A program made the translations under genes and the position numbers. From Rhizobium laguerreae (GTDB lineage Bacteria; Pseudomonadota; Alphaproteobacteria; Rhizobiales; Rhizobiaceae): DNA of 64,000 bases. Every line of letters begins with the position of its first letter. The first letter of the stretch is position 1. The stretch is from NCBI RefSeq assembly GCF_002008165.1, contig NZ_MRDM01000032.1, positions 186,001 through 250,000 of the forward strand, written 5' to 3'. Below the pieces are notes generated by a model, which saw only the letters and a program-made list of their open reading frames with translations, was not told the DNA's origin and searched no databases. This document shows positions 16,898 through 25,371 of this stretch, piece by piece.

Positions 16898-19310
16898 CAT
16901 TGGCCAAGCCGGATTCGGTAAAACTGTTGCTGCGCCAGTCATAGGCGCGATGGCGCATCCATGGCCGCGACAATGCATCGAATGCGGTTGCGACCTCGAG
17001 GCCGGTGTCCGTGAAGCGCAACTCGATGGAACCGGTCCTGCGCAGCGTCTCACCGGTGAAGAGCGTCGCACCTGAGCGGCAATTGTTGAAGCGAAGGCGC
17101 ACCGACGTCACGACGATATCGGCCGCGTCGCATGCCGGGCCGAGATAGCCGGCGTTGTCGATGACGGTTAACACCTGACCATTGCCAAGCCTTGATGTGC
17201 ACCAGGCCTTCTTGACGCAGGAAAAGCGGTCTGCGTCACCGGCCGCTGCGGCCGCCCGCATCGCGGTCCTTGCTTCGTTCTGCTGATCGCGGGAAAGCCT
17301 GACGCGGCGGTCTTGTCCCTCAGGCGGGATAGCAGGACCATCCAGCATCTTCGGCGGATCATGCCTCGGCCGGACCAGCGCTCTCTGCCACTGGTCGAAG
17401 ATGAAATCCGGCGGTCTTTCACGGTTGGAAGCCATTGCCGCCGCCTCAACGACTGCGACGAGACTGCCATCCTCCGAAATCACCAGATCGGGCGGCCGGG
17501 GACCCGGTAGAAGCAACAGGATGAGTGTTGCGACCGTGATGATCGATGTGCCGACATGGCGCAACCGGGTGCGGAACAGCGTCAGCAGCAGAAAGCCTGC
17601 CACGGCGACGGCGAAATACCAGGCGGGCAAGCGGCCGACGTCGATATTGCCACCCCAGCCGGACACCGTCTTTGCGACCGCGATCACCAAATCGAGGCCG
17701 AATCCGACGATCTTCCAAGCCCAAACATCCAGACCGAAAGGCATGAGCAGCATCGCCAGCAGACCTGCCGGCATGATGATGAAGGAGATGATCGGCATCG
17801 TCGCGAGGTTAGCCGGCAGGCCGTAGGCGGTCAGGCGATGAAAATGCTCGATCGAAAACAGCGCGGTTGAAAAACCGCCGATCAGCGAGGTCAGGAAGAC
17901 GCCGCCGAAGAAACCGGCAACCGTAACGAACGGCCGGATGATCGGCAGCTTCAGAAAGGCGTTTTCGCGGACGCGCCGGTCCTTCCACAGCTGATAGCCC
18001 GAGACCAGCGCCAATGTCGCGGCAAAGGACATTTGGAAGCTCGGTCCCAAGACCTCGGACGGCGAAATGGCGATGATGACGAGAGCGGAGAGCGCGACGT
18101 TGCGCAGGCTGATCGACGGCCGGTCGAAGAAGACCGCAATCAACATGATGGCCATCATGATGAAGGCGCGCTCTGCAGAGACCGCAAAGCCGGAGATCAG
18201 GAAATAGGCGGTGACGGCGATGAGCGCGCCGGCGGCAGCGATCTTCTTCGTCGGGTAGGCCTCAGCGATGCCGGGAAAGAGGCTGAGCAGCATCCGGAAG
18301 CCGACGAAGAAGATGCCGGCCGACAGCGCCATGTTGAGACCGGAGATGGCGATGATATGAGCCAGACCGGACTGGCGCAGCGCCTCCGTCGTCGCATCCG
18401 AAATGGCGCGCCGCTCATCCGTCACCAGAGCAGCGGCAAAAGCACCGGTGTCGCCGGGCAGGATCGACCGTATGCGGTCGCCGATGCCGCTGCGCAGCCG
18501 GTAGAGCCCTTCGAGCAAAGCTTCCGGCGTCGATCTCGCAGCCTGCGGACCTGCCTGCAGATCGGCCTTCGTCGGTGCGCCGTAGAAGAAGCCATTCGCG
18601 CCGATGCCGTCGAAATAAGCACTGAAGGAGAAGTCGTTGAGCTCGGGAAGCGCTGGACCTGCCGGCGGCGTCAGCCGCGCCCTGCCGGTGATGATATCGC
18701 CGATCTCGAAGGCCGCGTCCGCGCCGCGGGCGATCGCGGTGATACGTTCTGGCGGCCGCTTCACCTGTGGCGCCTCAGTGCCGGTGACGGCAAGAATGTA
18801 GCGCCACCGCCCGCGACCGTCGCCTTCACGCCGCTCGACACGGCCGGTCACCGTCGTCGTCACGGCGGAATCGAGGATCACCGTGGAAATCCGCCAGCTC
18901 TCGAGCTGCGCAGAGACCATGCCGCAGGCCACGAGCGCAAGCGCCAGCAGCGTTGCCCGCACCGCTGTCCGGCTGCGGCTGGCGATGACAACCGCCACGG
19001 TCAGCGCCAACAGGCAGAGCAGCGATGCAATGAGAGGAAAATCCGATGCCGCGAGAAACCAGACGGCTGACCCGGTACCGAGGAAAACTGGCGAGAACAG
19101 CAGCAGGCGGCCGTGGTCCGCCTCCTCGCCCAGCATGCGCATGCCGGCCCGCAGCAATTGCGAGGCTGCGGCCGGCAGCCGATGGCGCAATGGTGTCGCC
19201 GACTGCGTCCGTGTCGGTCGCGTTCCCACCAGAGGTGGTGAAAAATTGGAAGTGTTAGCAGCGCCTTCGCCTGCTTCCGGCCGCAATTCGACTGTCGTCA
19301 ACTCCTGCAT
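16878..19310 (-). CDS. comEC: ComEC/Rec2-family DNA-uptake channel protein
   Basis: The roughly 810-residue polytopic membrane protein has an N-terminal membrane part, a soluble OB-like domain (about 160-290) and the competence core. The core carries HIIAISGLNMALSAGIFF, then SAERAFIMMAIM and several further membrane helices. In ComEC this is the channel for single-stranded DNA uptake. The C-terminal soluble part lacks a clear beta-lactamase-like metal motif. I chose the ATG at 19310 over a TTG at 19370. It converges on lexA with a 20-bp overlap. No other competence genes are in the window. Confidence 0.88.
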   Translation of the reverse strand: MQELTTVELRPEAGEGAANTSNFSPPLVGTRPTRTQSATPLRHRLPAAASQLLRAGMRMLGEEADHGRLLLFSPVFLGTGSAVWFLAASDFPLIASLLCLLALTVAVVIASRSRTAVRATLLALALVACGMVSAQLESWRISTVILDSAVTTTVTGRVERREGDGRGRWRYILAVTGTEAPQVKRPPERITAIARGADAAFEIGDIITGRARLTPPAGPALPELNDFSFSAYFDGIGANGFFYGAPTKADLQAGPQAARSTPEALLEGLYRLRSGIGDRIRSILPGDTGAFAAALVTDERRAISDATTEALRQSGLAHIIAISGLNMALSAGIFFVGFRMLLSLFPGIAEAYPTKKIAAAGALIAVTAYFLISGFAVSAERAFIMMAIMLIAVFFDRPSISLRNVALSALVIIAISPSEVLGPSFQMSFAATLALVSGYQLWKDRRVRENAFLKLPIIRPFVTVAGFFGGVFLTSLIGGFSTALFSIEHFHRLTAYGLPANLATMPIISFIIMPAGLLAMLLMPFGLDVWAWKIVGFGLDLVIAVAKTVSGWGGNIDVGRLPAWYFAVAVAGFLLLTLFRTRLRHVGTSIITVATLILLLLPGPRPPDLVISEDGSLVAVVEAAAMASNRERPPDFIFDQWQRALVRPRHDPPKMLDGPAIPPEGQDRRVRLSRDQQNEARTAMRAAAAAGDADRFSCVKKAWCTSRLGNGQVLTVIDNAGYLGPACDAADIVVTSVRLRFNNCRSGATLFTGETLRRTGSIELRFTDTGLEVATAFDALSRPWMRHRAYDWRSNSFTESGLANVSDSGE

Positions 19311-19600
19311 GAACCGCCCAAGCCCGGATGCGAAGGCGGCCAGAATGCAACCTCCAATCAAATCCGGCAAGAATAATCGATTGAAATATGAGGGAAAATC
19401 GCGAGCGCCAAAAGACCAGTCGAATCATCGGCTTCCGATATGCGTGCGGCTCATCGCTGCAGTGCCTAAAAGGTGATACCGCAATGCACAAAATGCCGTC
19501 ACGGTAACTTGGCATTAGCTTCGCGATCATATAGCTATCGGTGAGGACGCTTAACCCCTATGGCGCTTTTGTGGCGCCACCGCCATTTCGGAGGATCAGC

Positions 19601-20890
19601 ATGACGGATCAAAGCGCTACAATAAAAATCGGTGACAAGTCTGTCGACCTTGCTGTCAAAAGCGGCACGATCGGCCCGAGCGTCATCGATATCGGTGCCC
19701 TCTACAAGAACACCGCTTCCTTCACCTACGATCCGGGTTTTACCTCGACCGCATCCTGTGAATCGAAAATCACCTACATCGACGGCGACGAAGGTGTCCT
19801 GCTGCATCGCGGCTATCCGATCGAGCAGCTCGCCGAGCATGGCGACTTCCTCGAAGTCTGCTATCTCCTGCTTTACGGCGAACTGCCGACCACCGTGCAG
19901 AAGAAGGATTTCGATTACCGCGTCACGCACCACACCATGGTGCACGAGCAGATGAGCCGCTTCTTCACCGGCTTCCGCCGCGATGCGCATCCGATGGCCG
20001 TCATGTGCGGCTGCGTCGGCGCACTGTCGGCCTTCTATCACGACTCCACCGACATCACGGATCCGCACCAGCGCATGGTTGCCAGCCTGCGCATGATCGC
20101 CAAGATGCCGACGCTTGCCGCCATGGCCTACAAATACCATATCGGCCAGCCCTTCGTTTATCCGAAGAACGACCTCGACTATGCCTCGAACTTCCTGCGC
20201 ATGTGCTTTGCCGTGCCTTGCGAGGAATATGTGGTCAATCCGGTGCTTGCCCGCGCCATGGACCGCATCTTCATCCTGCATGCCGATCACGAGCAGAACG
20301 CCTCGACCTCGACCGTCCGTCTCGCCGGTTCGTCGGGTGCCAACCCGTTCGCCTGCATTGCCGCCGGCATTGCCTGCCTCTGGGGCCCCGCGCATGGCGG
20401 TGCCAACGAAGCAGCGCTCAACATGCTGACGGAGATCGGCACGGTCGATCACATTCCGGAATATGTCGCCCGCGCCAAGGACAAGAACGATCCGTTCCGC
20501 CTGATGGGCTTCGGTCACCGCGTCTACAAGAACTACGATCCGCGCGCCAAGATCATGCAGAAGACGACGCATGAGGTGCTCGGCGAACTCGGCATCAAGG
20601 ACGATCCGTTGCTCGAAGTGGCGATGGAGCTGGAGCGCATCGCGCTTACCGACGAATATTTCATCGAGAAGAAGCTCTATCCGAACATCGACTTCTATTC
20701 CGGCATCACGCTGAAGGCGCTGGGCTTCCCCACGACCATGTTCACCGTGCTCTTCGCGCTCGCCCGCACCGTCGGCTGGATCGCGCAGTGGAACGAGATG
20801 ATCGAGGATCCGGAACAGCGCATCGGCCGTCCGCGCCAGCTCTATGTCGGCGAACCGAAGCGCGATTACATCCCAGTTTCGAAGCGCTGA
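19601..20890 (+). CDS. gltA: Citrate synthase (type II)
   Basis: This 429-residue enzyme catalyses the entry step of the TCA cycle, using acetyl-CoA from the pdh complex. Catalytic motifs are GPAHGGANEAAL and GFGHRVYKNYDPRAK for the two histidines, and IDFYSGI for the aspartate. YVGEPKRDY near the end is typical of the hexameric NADH-sensitive form. The ATG at 19601 has GGAGG 6 bp upstream; the frame extends further up but without a start signal. A strong terminator follows. Confidence 0.97.
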   Translation: MTDQSATIKIGDKSVDLAVKSGTIGPSVIDIGALYKNTASFTYDPGFTSTASCESKITYIDGDEGVLLHRGYPIEQLAEHGDFLEVCYLLLYGELPTTVQKKDFDYRVTHHTMVHEQMSRFFTGFRRDAHPMAVMCGCVGALSAFYHDSTDITDPHQRMVASLRMIAKMPTLAAMAYKYHIGQPFVYPKNDLDYASNFLRMCFAVPCEEYVVNPVLARAMDRIFILHADHEQNASTSTVRLAGSSGANPFACIAAGIACLWGPAHGGANEAALNMLTEIGTVDHIPEYVARAKDKNDPFRLMGFGHRVYKNYDPRAKIMQKTTHEVLGELGIKDDPLLEVAMELERIALTDEYFIEKKLYPNIDFYSGITLKALGFPTTMFTVLFALARTVGWIAQWNEMIEDPEQRIGRPRQLYVGEPKRDYIPVSKR

Positions 20891-20912
20891 TCGCTTTAAA
20901 AGAACCCAAAAG

Positions 20913-20943
20913 AAAACCCGGTCAGAAACGACCGGGTTTTTTC
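20913..20943 (+). terminator. Bidirectional terminator between gltA and lpxB
   Basis: A perfect 11-bp stem AAAACCCGGTC / GACCGGGTTTT with loop AGAAAC is followed by T-rich sequence on the plus strand. On the minus strand the mirror T run also follows. The lpxB stop codon lies inside the left arm, so the last lpxB codons are read from the hairpin itself. Confidence 0.88.
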
Positions 20944-22100
20944 TTTTTCAAGACGTCGAGAAGGGTCTCGGCGGCGTGCTCGCCGGGCGGCGTTTCGGTC
21001 TGCATGCGTTGCCAGACGAGATCGTAACCCTCGTTCATCGCCTTCAGTTCGAACGTGTCGGCCGACAGCCGCTCCATCCAGCGCGCCAGGCTGGCGCCGC
21101 GGACGATCTCGTTCAGGTATTCCGGCACAATGGCATAATCGGCGATGATATTGGGCAATGCGCCCGTCCACACCTTAATGCGCGGGGCGAGCAGGCGGAT
21201 GATCCAATCCGTCTTGTAGACGGACACCGTCGGCACGCCGGCAAGGGCGAGTTCGAGGATTACTGTGCCGGAGGCTGCCATCGCCGCGTCCGCTTCGGCA
21301 AAGGCCTTCCATTTCTGCGCCGGCCCGACCGCCACCTCCGGCGGCGTGACCCAGCCGGCAACCAGACCCTTCACCAGCGCTTCGTTGTGCGGCACGGTCG
21401 GCAGCAGGAATCGCATCGGGCCGTTGCGGGCGACGAGTTCCTTGGCCGCGTCCTCGAAGAACGGCAGGAGCTTGACGATTTCGGAGGATCTTGACCCCGG
21501 AAGCATCAGGATCGCCTTGCCCGCTTGCCCGACGGGTGCGCGCCCGGCGCGCAGCCGCCGCGCTTCGAGCAGCGCCGGATCGGCGATCAGGCGATGGCCG
21601 ACATAGGTGGTCTCGGGCCCGCCGAGTTCGCGCATTGTTGCGGGCTCGAAGGGCAGGACGGCGAGCACATGATCGACATAGGCGAGCATGCGCGTGGCGC
21701 GATATTCCTTCCAGGCCCAGACGCTCGGACAGACATAATTGACAACAGGCAGATCGGGCAGCGTGGTGCGGACACGCTTGGCGACGCGATGGGTGAAATC
21801 CGGGCTGTCGATGATGAGAAGAATATCAGGCCTTGCGGCGATGATCGCAGCCGTCGTCTGGCGGATCAGGGTATAGAGCTTCGGCAGCCGGCTCAGCACC
21901 TGGGTGATGCCCATGATCGACAGCTCGGAAAAATCGAACAGGGATTTCAAGCCTTCGGCCTGGAGCCCCTCGCCGCCGACGCCGACGAGTTCCACCGGTC
22001 CGCTGTGAATCCGCTTCAGGGCGGCGACAAGATCGGCACCAAGCAGATCACCTGACACCTCGCCGGCAATGACGGCGATCTTCAGCGGCGCCCCGTTCAT
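20922..22100 (-). CDS. lpxB: Lipid-A-disaccharide synthase
   Basis: This peripheral membrane glycosyltransferase joins UDP-diacylglucosamine and lipid X. The product starts APLKIAVIAGEVSGDLLGA and contains the family motifs DSPDFTHRVAKRVR, YVCPSVWAWKEYRA and LPGSRSSEI. I use the ATG at 22100, which overlaps the lpxI stop (ATGA); an ATG at 22112 would add four residues. The C-terminus KKKKPGRF is encoded by the terminator hairpin shared with gltA. It is the last gene of the lpx run. Confidence 0.95.
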   Translation of the reverse strand: MNGAPLKIAVIAGEVSGDLLGADLVAALKRIHSGPVELVGVGGEGLQAEGLKSLFDFSELSIMGITQVLSRLPKLYTLIRQTTAAIIAARPDILLIIDSPDFTHRVAKRVRTTLPDLPVVNYVCPSVWAWKEYRATRMLAYVDHVLAVLPFEPATMRELGGPETTYVGHRLIADPALLEARRLRAGRAPVGQAGKAILMLPGSRSSEIVKLLPFFEDAAKELVARNGPMRFLLPTVPHNEALVKGLVAGWVTPPEVAVGPAQKWKAFAEADAAMAASGTVILELALAGVPTVSVYKTDWIIRLLAPRIKVWTGALPNIIADYAIVPEYLNEIVRGASLARWMERLSADTFELKAMNEGYDLVWQRMQTETPPGEHAAETLLDVLKKKKPGRF

Positions 22101-22978
22101 TCGAGCCCCCATGCCGGCAGGCCGCGATCGATGCCGCAGACGAAAAGCCCGGCCTCATCGGCGGCTTTGATGACGGCGGCGCGATCGAGCACCAGCGAGC
22201 GGCCGGCCTCGACGGCGACGCCGGCAAGGCCGGCTTTCCTCGCGTTCAGGACCGTGGAAACGCCGATCGCCGGCAAGTCGGCGCGAACATCCTGCTGCGG
22301 CTTGCAGAGCTTGACCAGCGCGCCGCGGCGGCGTGGCGAGATGCGTCCGGCGGCTCGGAGACCCGCGACACGCTCCAGCATCTCGTCCGTGCCCTCAAGA
22401 CCCTCCAGCGCGACGATACGCCCGCCGATGGCGACGGCGCCCTGCCCGACATCGAGCCGGCCGAGCATTTCGGCGGCTTCCGCTGCGCGCCTGATATCGC
22501 GCCGGTCTTCCTCGCCAGGCGCTGCAGCGCCAAGCGGGCCGACGTAGGCAAGAAGGTCGGGAGCGATCTCATGAGCGCCGACGACGCGGCGGCCGTTTCC
22601 CTCGATCAGCCGGATCACCATCTGCAGCACCGTATCGTCGCCGCCGGACAGCAAGGTGCGGATCGTGGCCGGCATCTTCATCAGCGTGCGCAGCGTCGGG
22701 CGCACCTCGCGCCATTCCGGCCGGCGCCGCACGCTTCCGGACATGACGACACGGCCGATGCCGTAGCGGTTCAAGAGGCCCTCGAGAGCTGCAAAATCGC
22801 CGACGCCGATGACGGCATGGTCATACCCTTCCCAGCGCCGGTCGCTTTCGTCCTTCAGCGCGACGATGACGGGATTTTCGCCCGCCGCGCGCGCAGCTTC
22901 GGCGACATAGGAAGGCAGAAGGCCGCCACCGGCGATGATCGCCAGCCGGCCCGCAGCGGTATCGCCGGAAAGAGTCAC
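22097..22978 (-). CDS. lpxI: UDP-2,3-diacylglucosamine diphosphatase LpxI
   Basis: This 293-residue protein releases UMP to make lipid X; alphaproteobacteria use LpxI where E. coli uses LpxH. The N-terminal Rossmann-like start is LAIIAGGGLLPSYVAEAAR. The C-terminal catalytic domain includes MLERVAGLRAAGRI and ends near FVCGIDRG. The start is GTG at 22978, 3 bp after lpxA. It lies between lpxA and lpxB, which confirms the assignment by pathway. Confidence 0.93.
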   Translation of the reverse strand: MTLSGDTAAGRLAIIAGGGLLPSYVAEAARAAGENPVIVALKDESDRRWEGYDHAVIGVGDFAALEGLLNRYGIGRVVMSGSVRRRPEWREVRPTLRTLMKMPATIRTLLSGGDDTVLQMVIRLIEGNGRRVVGAHEIAPDLLAYVGPLGAAAPGEEDRRDIRRAAEAAEMLGRLDVGQGAVAIGGRIVALEGLEGTDEMLERVAGLRAAGRISPRRRGALVKLCKPQQDVRADLPAIGVSTVLNARKAGLAGVAVEAGRSLVLDRAAVIKAADEAGLFVCGIDRGLPAWGLE

Positions 22979-22981
22979 GGA

Positions 22982-23800
22982 CTAGCCCTTCTGCCCCCGG
23001 GTTGGCGAGGACAAGGCGCGGTCGCTGTCGGCGGCGATGAAGTCGAGGATGTGGACCGCCTGCTCGCAATCGGCATATTCTTCGCGGATGGCGGCGGCGT
23101 TTTCGCGGACGGAGCCCGGTCCTTCGAAGATCGACTTGTAGGCGCGCCGCACCCTGTGAATGACGGCGCGGTCGACGCCGGCGCGCGTCATGCCGACGAC
23201 GTTGAGGCCGCTCAGCAGGCCGGGATTGCCGTTCAGCATGCCGTAGGGAATGACGTCGTAACTCACTGCCGAGAGCCCGCCGACGAAGGCCTGACGGCCG
23301 ACGCGGGTAAACTGGTGAACGGCCGAGCCGCCGCCCAGGATGACGCGATCTTCGATGACGACATGGCCGGCGAGCATGACGTTGTTCGACATAATCACAT
23401 GGTTGCCCACCCGGCAGTCATGCGCGACATGCGAATTGGCAAGGAAGAGGTTGTTGTCGCCGACGATCGTCTGACCGCCGAAATCGGCCGTGCCGGTATT
23501 CATCGTCACGCCCTCGCGGATCGTGCAGTTGGCGCCGACCGTCAGCGTCGTCTCCTCGCCGCCGTGATGCACGCTCTGCGGATCGCCGCCGACGACCGCC
23601 ATCGGGAAGATGCGCGTGCCCTTGCCGATCACGGTGCGGCCGGTGACGACCACATGCGACAAAAGCTCGACATTCGCATGCAGGACGACGTGCGGCCCGA
23701 CATGGCAGAAGGGACCGATCTTGACGCCCTCACCGATGCAAGCGCCGTCCTCGACGACAGCCATCGGATGAATGCGGGCGCTTTCGGCGATAGTGCTCAT
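22982..23800 (-). CDS. lpxA: UDP-N-acetylglucosamine acyltransferase LpxA
   Basis: The first enzyme of lipid A synthesis moves a hydroxyacyl chain from ACP to the 3-position of UDP-GlcNAc. The 272-residue protein is a left-handed beta helix of hexapeptide repeats from the start, with the catalytic histidine in ANSHVAHDCRVG and the C-terminal helical part from about residue 190. Its ATG overlaps the fabZ stop by 4 bp. Confidence 0.96.
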   Translation of the reverse strand: MSTIAESARIHPMAVVEDGACIGEGVKIGPFCHVGPHVVLHANVELLSHVVVTGRTVIGKGTRIFPMAVVGGDPQSVHHGGEETTLTVGANCTIREGVTMNTGTADFGGQTIVGDNNLFLANSHVAHDCRVGNHVIMSNNVMLAGHVVIEDRVILGGGSAVHQFTRVGRQAFVGGLSAVSYDVIPYGMLNGNPGLLSGLNVVGMTRAGVDRAVIHRVRRAYKSIFEGPGSVRENAAAIREEYADCEQAVHILDFIAADSDRALSSPTRGQKG

Positions 23801-24264
23801 GCCTGATCCTTACGAACGATCATCGCGCCGATATCGGCTTCGGCGACGAGCGCGCCGTCAACCTTGGCGTCACAATGAAATTTCCAGATATTGCCGCGCT
23901 GCTTGTGCTTCCTGACATGGAATTCAACACGATCGCCGGGGACGACGGGCTTGCGGAAGCGCGCATTCTCGATGGTCATGAAATAGACGAGGTTGCCGGG
24001 CTGGCCATCCTTCTTGGCACAGATCGCACCTGCGGTCTGAGCCATGCCCTCGATCAAGAGAACCCCGGGCATAATCGGAGATTCCGGAAAATGACCGGTG
24101 AAATGCGGTTCATTCACCGTGACGTTCTTGATGCCGATCGCCGTGTTGTCGCCATCGATCTCGATGATCTTGTCAACCATCAGAAACGGGTAGCGATGCG
24201 GCAGCAGTTTCATGATCTCGATGATGTCAGCCGAAGAAAGCGTTGTCGTGGCTTCCTCAGTCAT
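23797..24264 (-). CDS. fabZ: 3-hydroxyacyl-ACP dehydratase FabZ
   Basis: This 155-residue hotdog-fold dehydratase of fatty acid synthesis has LLPHRYPFLMVDKI, then the catalytic histidine in FTGHFPESPIMPGV with the following glutamate in LLIEGMAQTAGA. The ATG at 24264 has GGAGG 8 bp upstream. It overlaps both neighbours (lpxD by 8 bp, lpxA by 4 bp). The lpxD-fabZ-lpxA order is the common proteobacterial arrangement, placing the competing fatty acid and lipid A branches on one transcript. Confidence 0.96.
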   Translation of the reverse strand: MTEEATTTLSSADIIEIMKLLPHRYPFLMVDKIIEIDGDNTAIGIKNVTVNEPHFTGHFPESPIMPGVLLIEGMAQTAGAICAKKDGQPGNLVYFMTIENARFRKPVVPGDRVEFHVRKHKQRGNIWKFHCDAKVDGALVAEADIGAMIVRKDQA

Positions 24265-25321
24265 TTTGCTCGCCTCCAGGTTTCTTCCCGCGCAGCTTCG
24301 TCTTTGACATCTGTTGCGCGACATCTCTCAGATAGTCATTCAGCGGACGCCCAGGTGTACCACCATATTGTCCGCCAGCGGCAAGATCGGTCATGATACC
24401 GCTTTGGGCGGCGATCTGCACGCCGTCGCCGATCGTCACATGCCCCTTGATACCGACCTGGCCGCCGATCTGAACGCCATTGCCGATCTTCGCGCTGCCG
24501 GCGATGCCGACCTGCGCAACGATGGCGCAATGGCGGCCGATCTGAACGTTGTGGCCGATCTGTACCTGGTTGTCGATCTTGGTGCCTTCGCCAATGACCG
24601 TATCGTCCATGGTGCCACGGTCGATCGAGGTGTTGGCGCCGATCTCCACATTATCCTGGATGATCACTCGGCCGATCTGGACGATCTTGATCATGCCGCG
24701 CGGGCCCGGCGCATAACCGAAACCATCCTGGCCGATGCGCGCGCCGTTGTGGATGATGACGCCATTGCCGAGCAGCGCGCAGAGAATGCTGGCGCCGGCC
24801 GCAATCGAACAATCCCGGCCAATCTTGACATTCGGACCGATGATGCTGTGGGCGCCGATGCGCGTCCCTTCGCCGATCTCGGCATGCGCCCCGATTACGG
24901 CCAGCGGCTCGACGATCACGCCCTTTTCAAGCTTGGCGCTCGGATCGATCACCGCACTTGGCGCGATCTCGCTTTCACCGGAAAAGACGACCGGGCGCAA
25001 TGCCGCGGGATAAAACAGGCCGCCCGCCATCGCGAAAGCCGCATGCGGATTGGATGACAGGATGACCGGGATATGGGGGGGTACGAGATCGGCGAGCGCC
25101 TTGTCGCAGATCACCGCCGAGGCTTCGCATGTCGCCAGTTCATCGCGGCTGCGGCGCGACAGGATATAACAGACATCGCCTGCCCGGGCCCGGCTGATGG
25201 GAGCAACGGACCTGACGATAACATCGGCATAGTCGGAATTGGCAAGTTCCGCCCCAAGAAACTCTGCCAGCTCAGCGAGCTTCAGGCCTTCATGGGGCAG
25301 AAAAAAAACGTTTTGCTCCAT
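24257..25321 (-). CDS. lpxD: UDP-3-O-acylglucosamine N-acyltransferase LpxD
   Basis: This enzyme adds the second hydroxyacyl chain in lipid A synthesis. The 354-residue protein has an N-terminal uridine-binding domain (to about residue 100), then hexapeptide repeats such as IGANTSIDRGTMDDTVIG, with the catalytic histidine in IDNQVQIGHNVQIG. The ATG at 25321 has GGAG upstream; a TTG at 25327 is possible. It follows bamA by about 50 bp. Confidence 0.96.
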   Translation of the reverse strand: MEQNVFFLPHEGLKLAELAEFLGAELANSDYADVIVRSVAPISRARAGDVCYILSRRSRDELATCEASAVICDKALADLVPPHIPVILSSNPHAAFAMAGGLFYPAALRPVVFSGESEIAPSAVIDPSAKLEKGVIVEPLAVIGAHAEIGEGTRIGAHSIIGPNVKIGRDCSIAAGASILCALLGNGVIIHNGARIGQDGFGYAPGPRGMIKIVQIGRVIIQDNVEIGANTSIDRGTMDDTVIGEGTKIDNQVQIGHNVQIGRHCAIVAQVGIAGSAKIGNGVQIGGQVGIKGHVTIGDGVQIAAQSGIMTDLAAGGQYGGTPGRPLNDYLRDVAQQMSKTKLRGKKPGGEQND

Positions 25322-25371
25322 CGGCAATGCTCCAGAACGGAATTGAGTCTTACAGTTCCGGACTGCCGATA

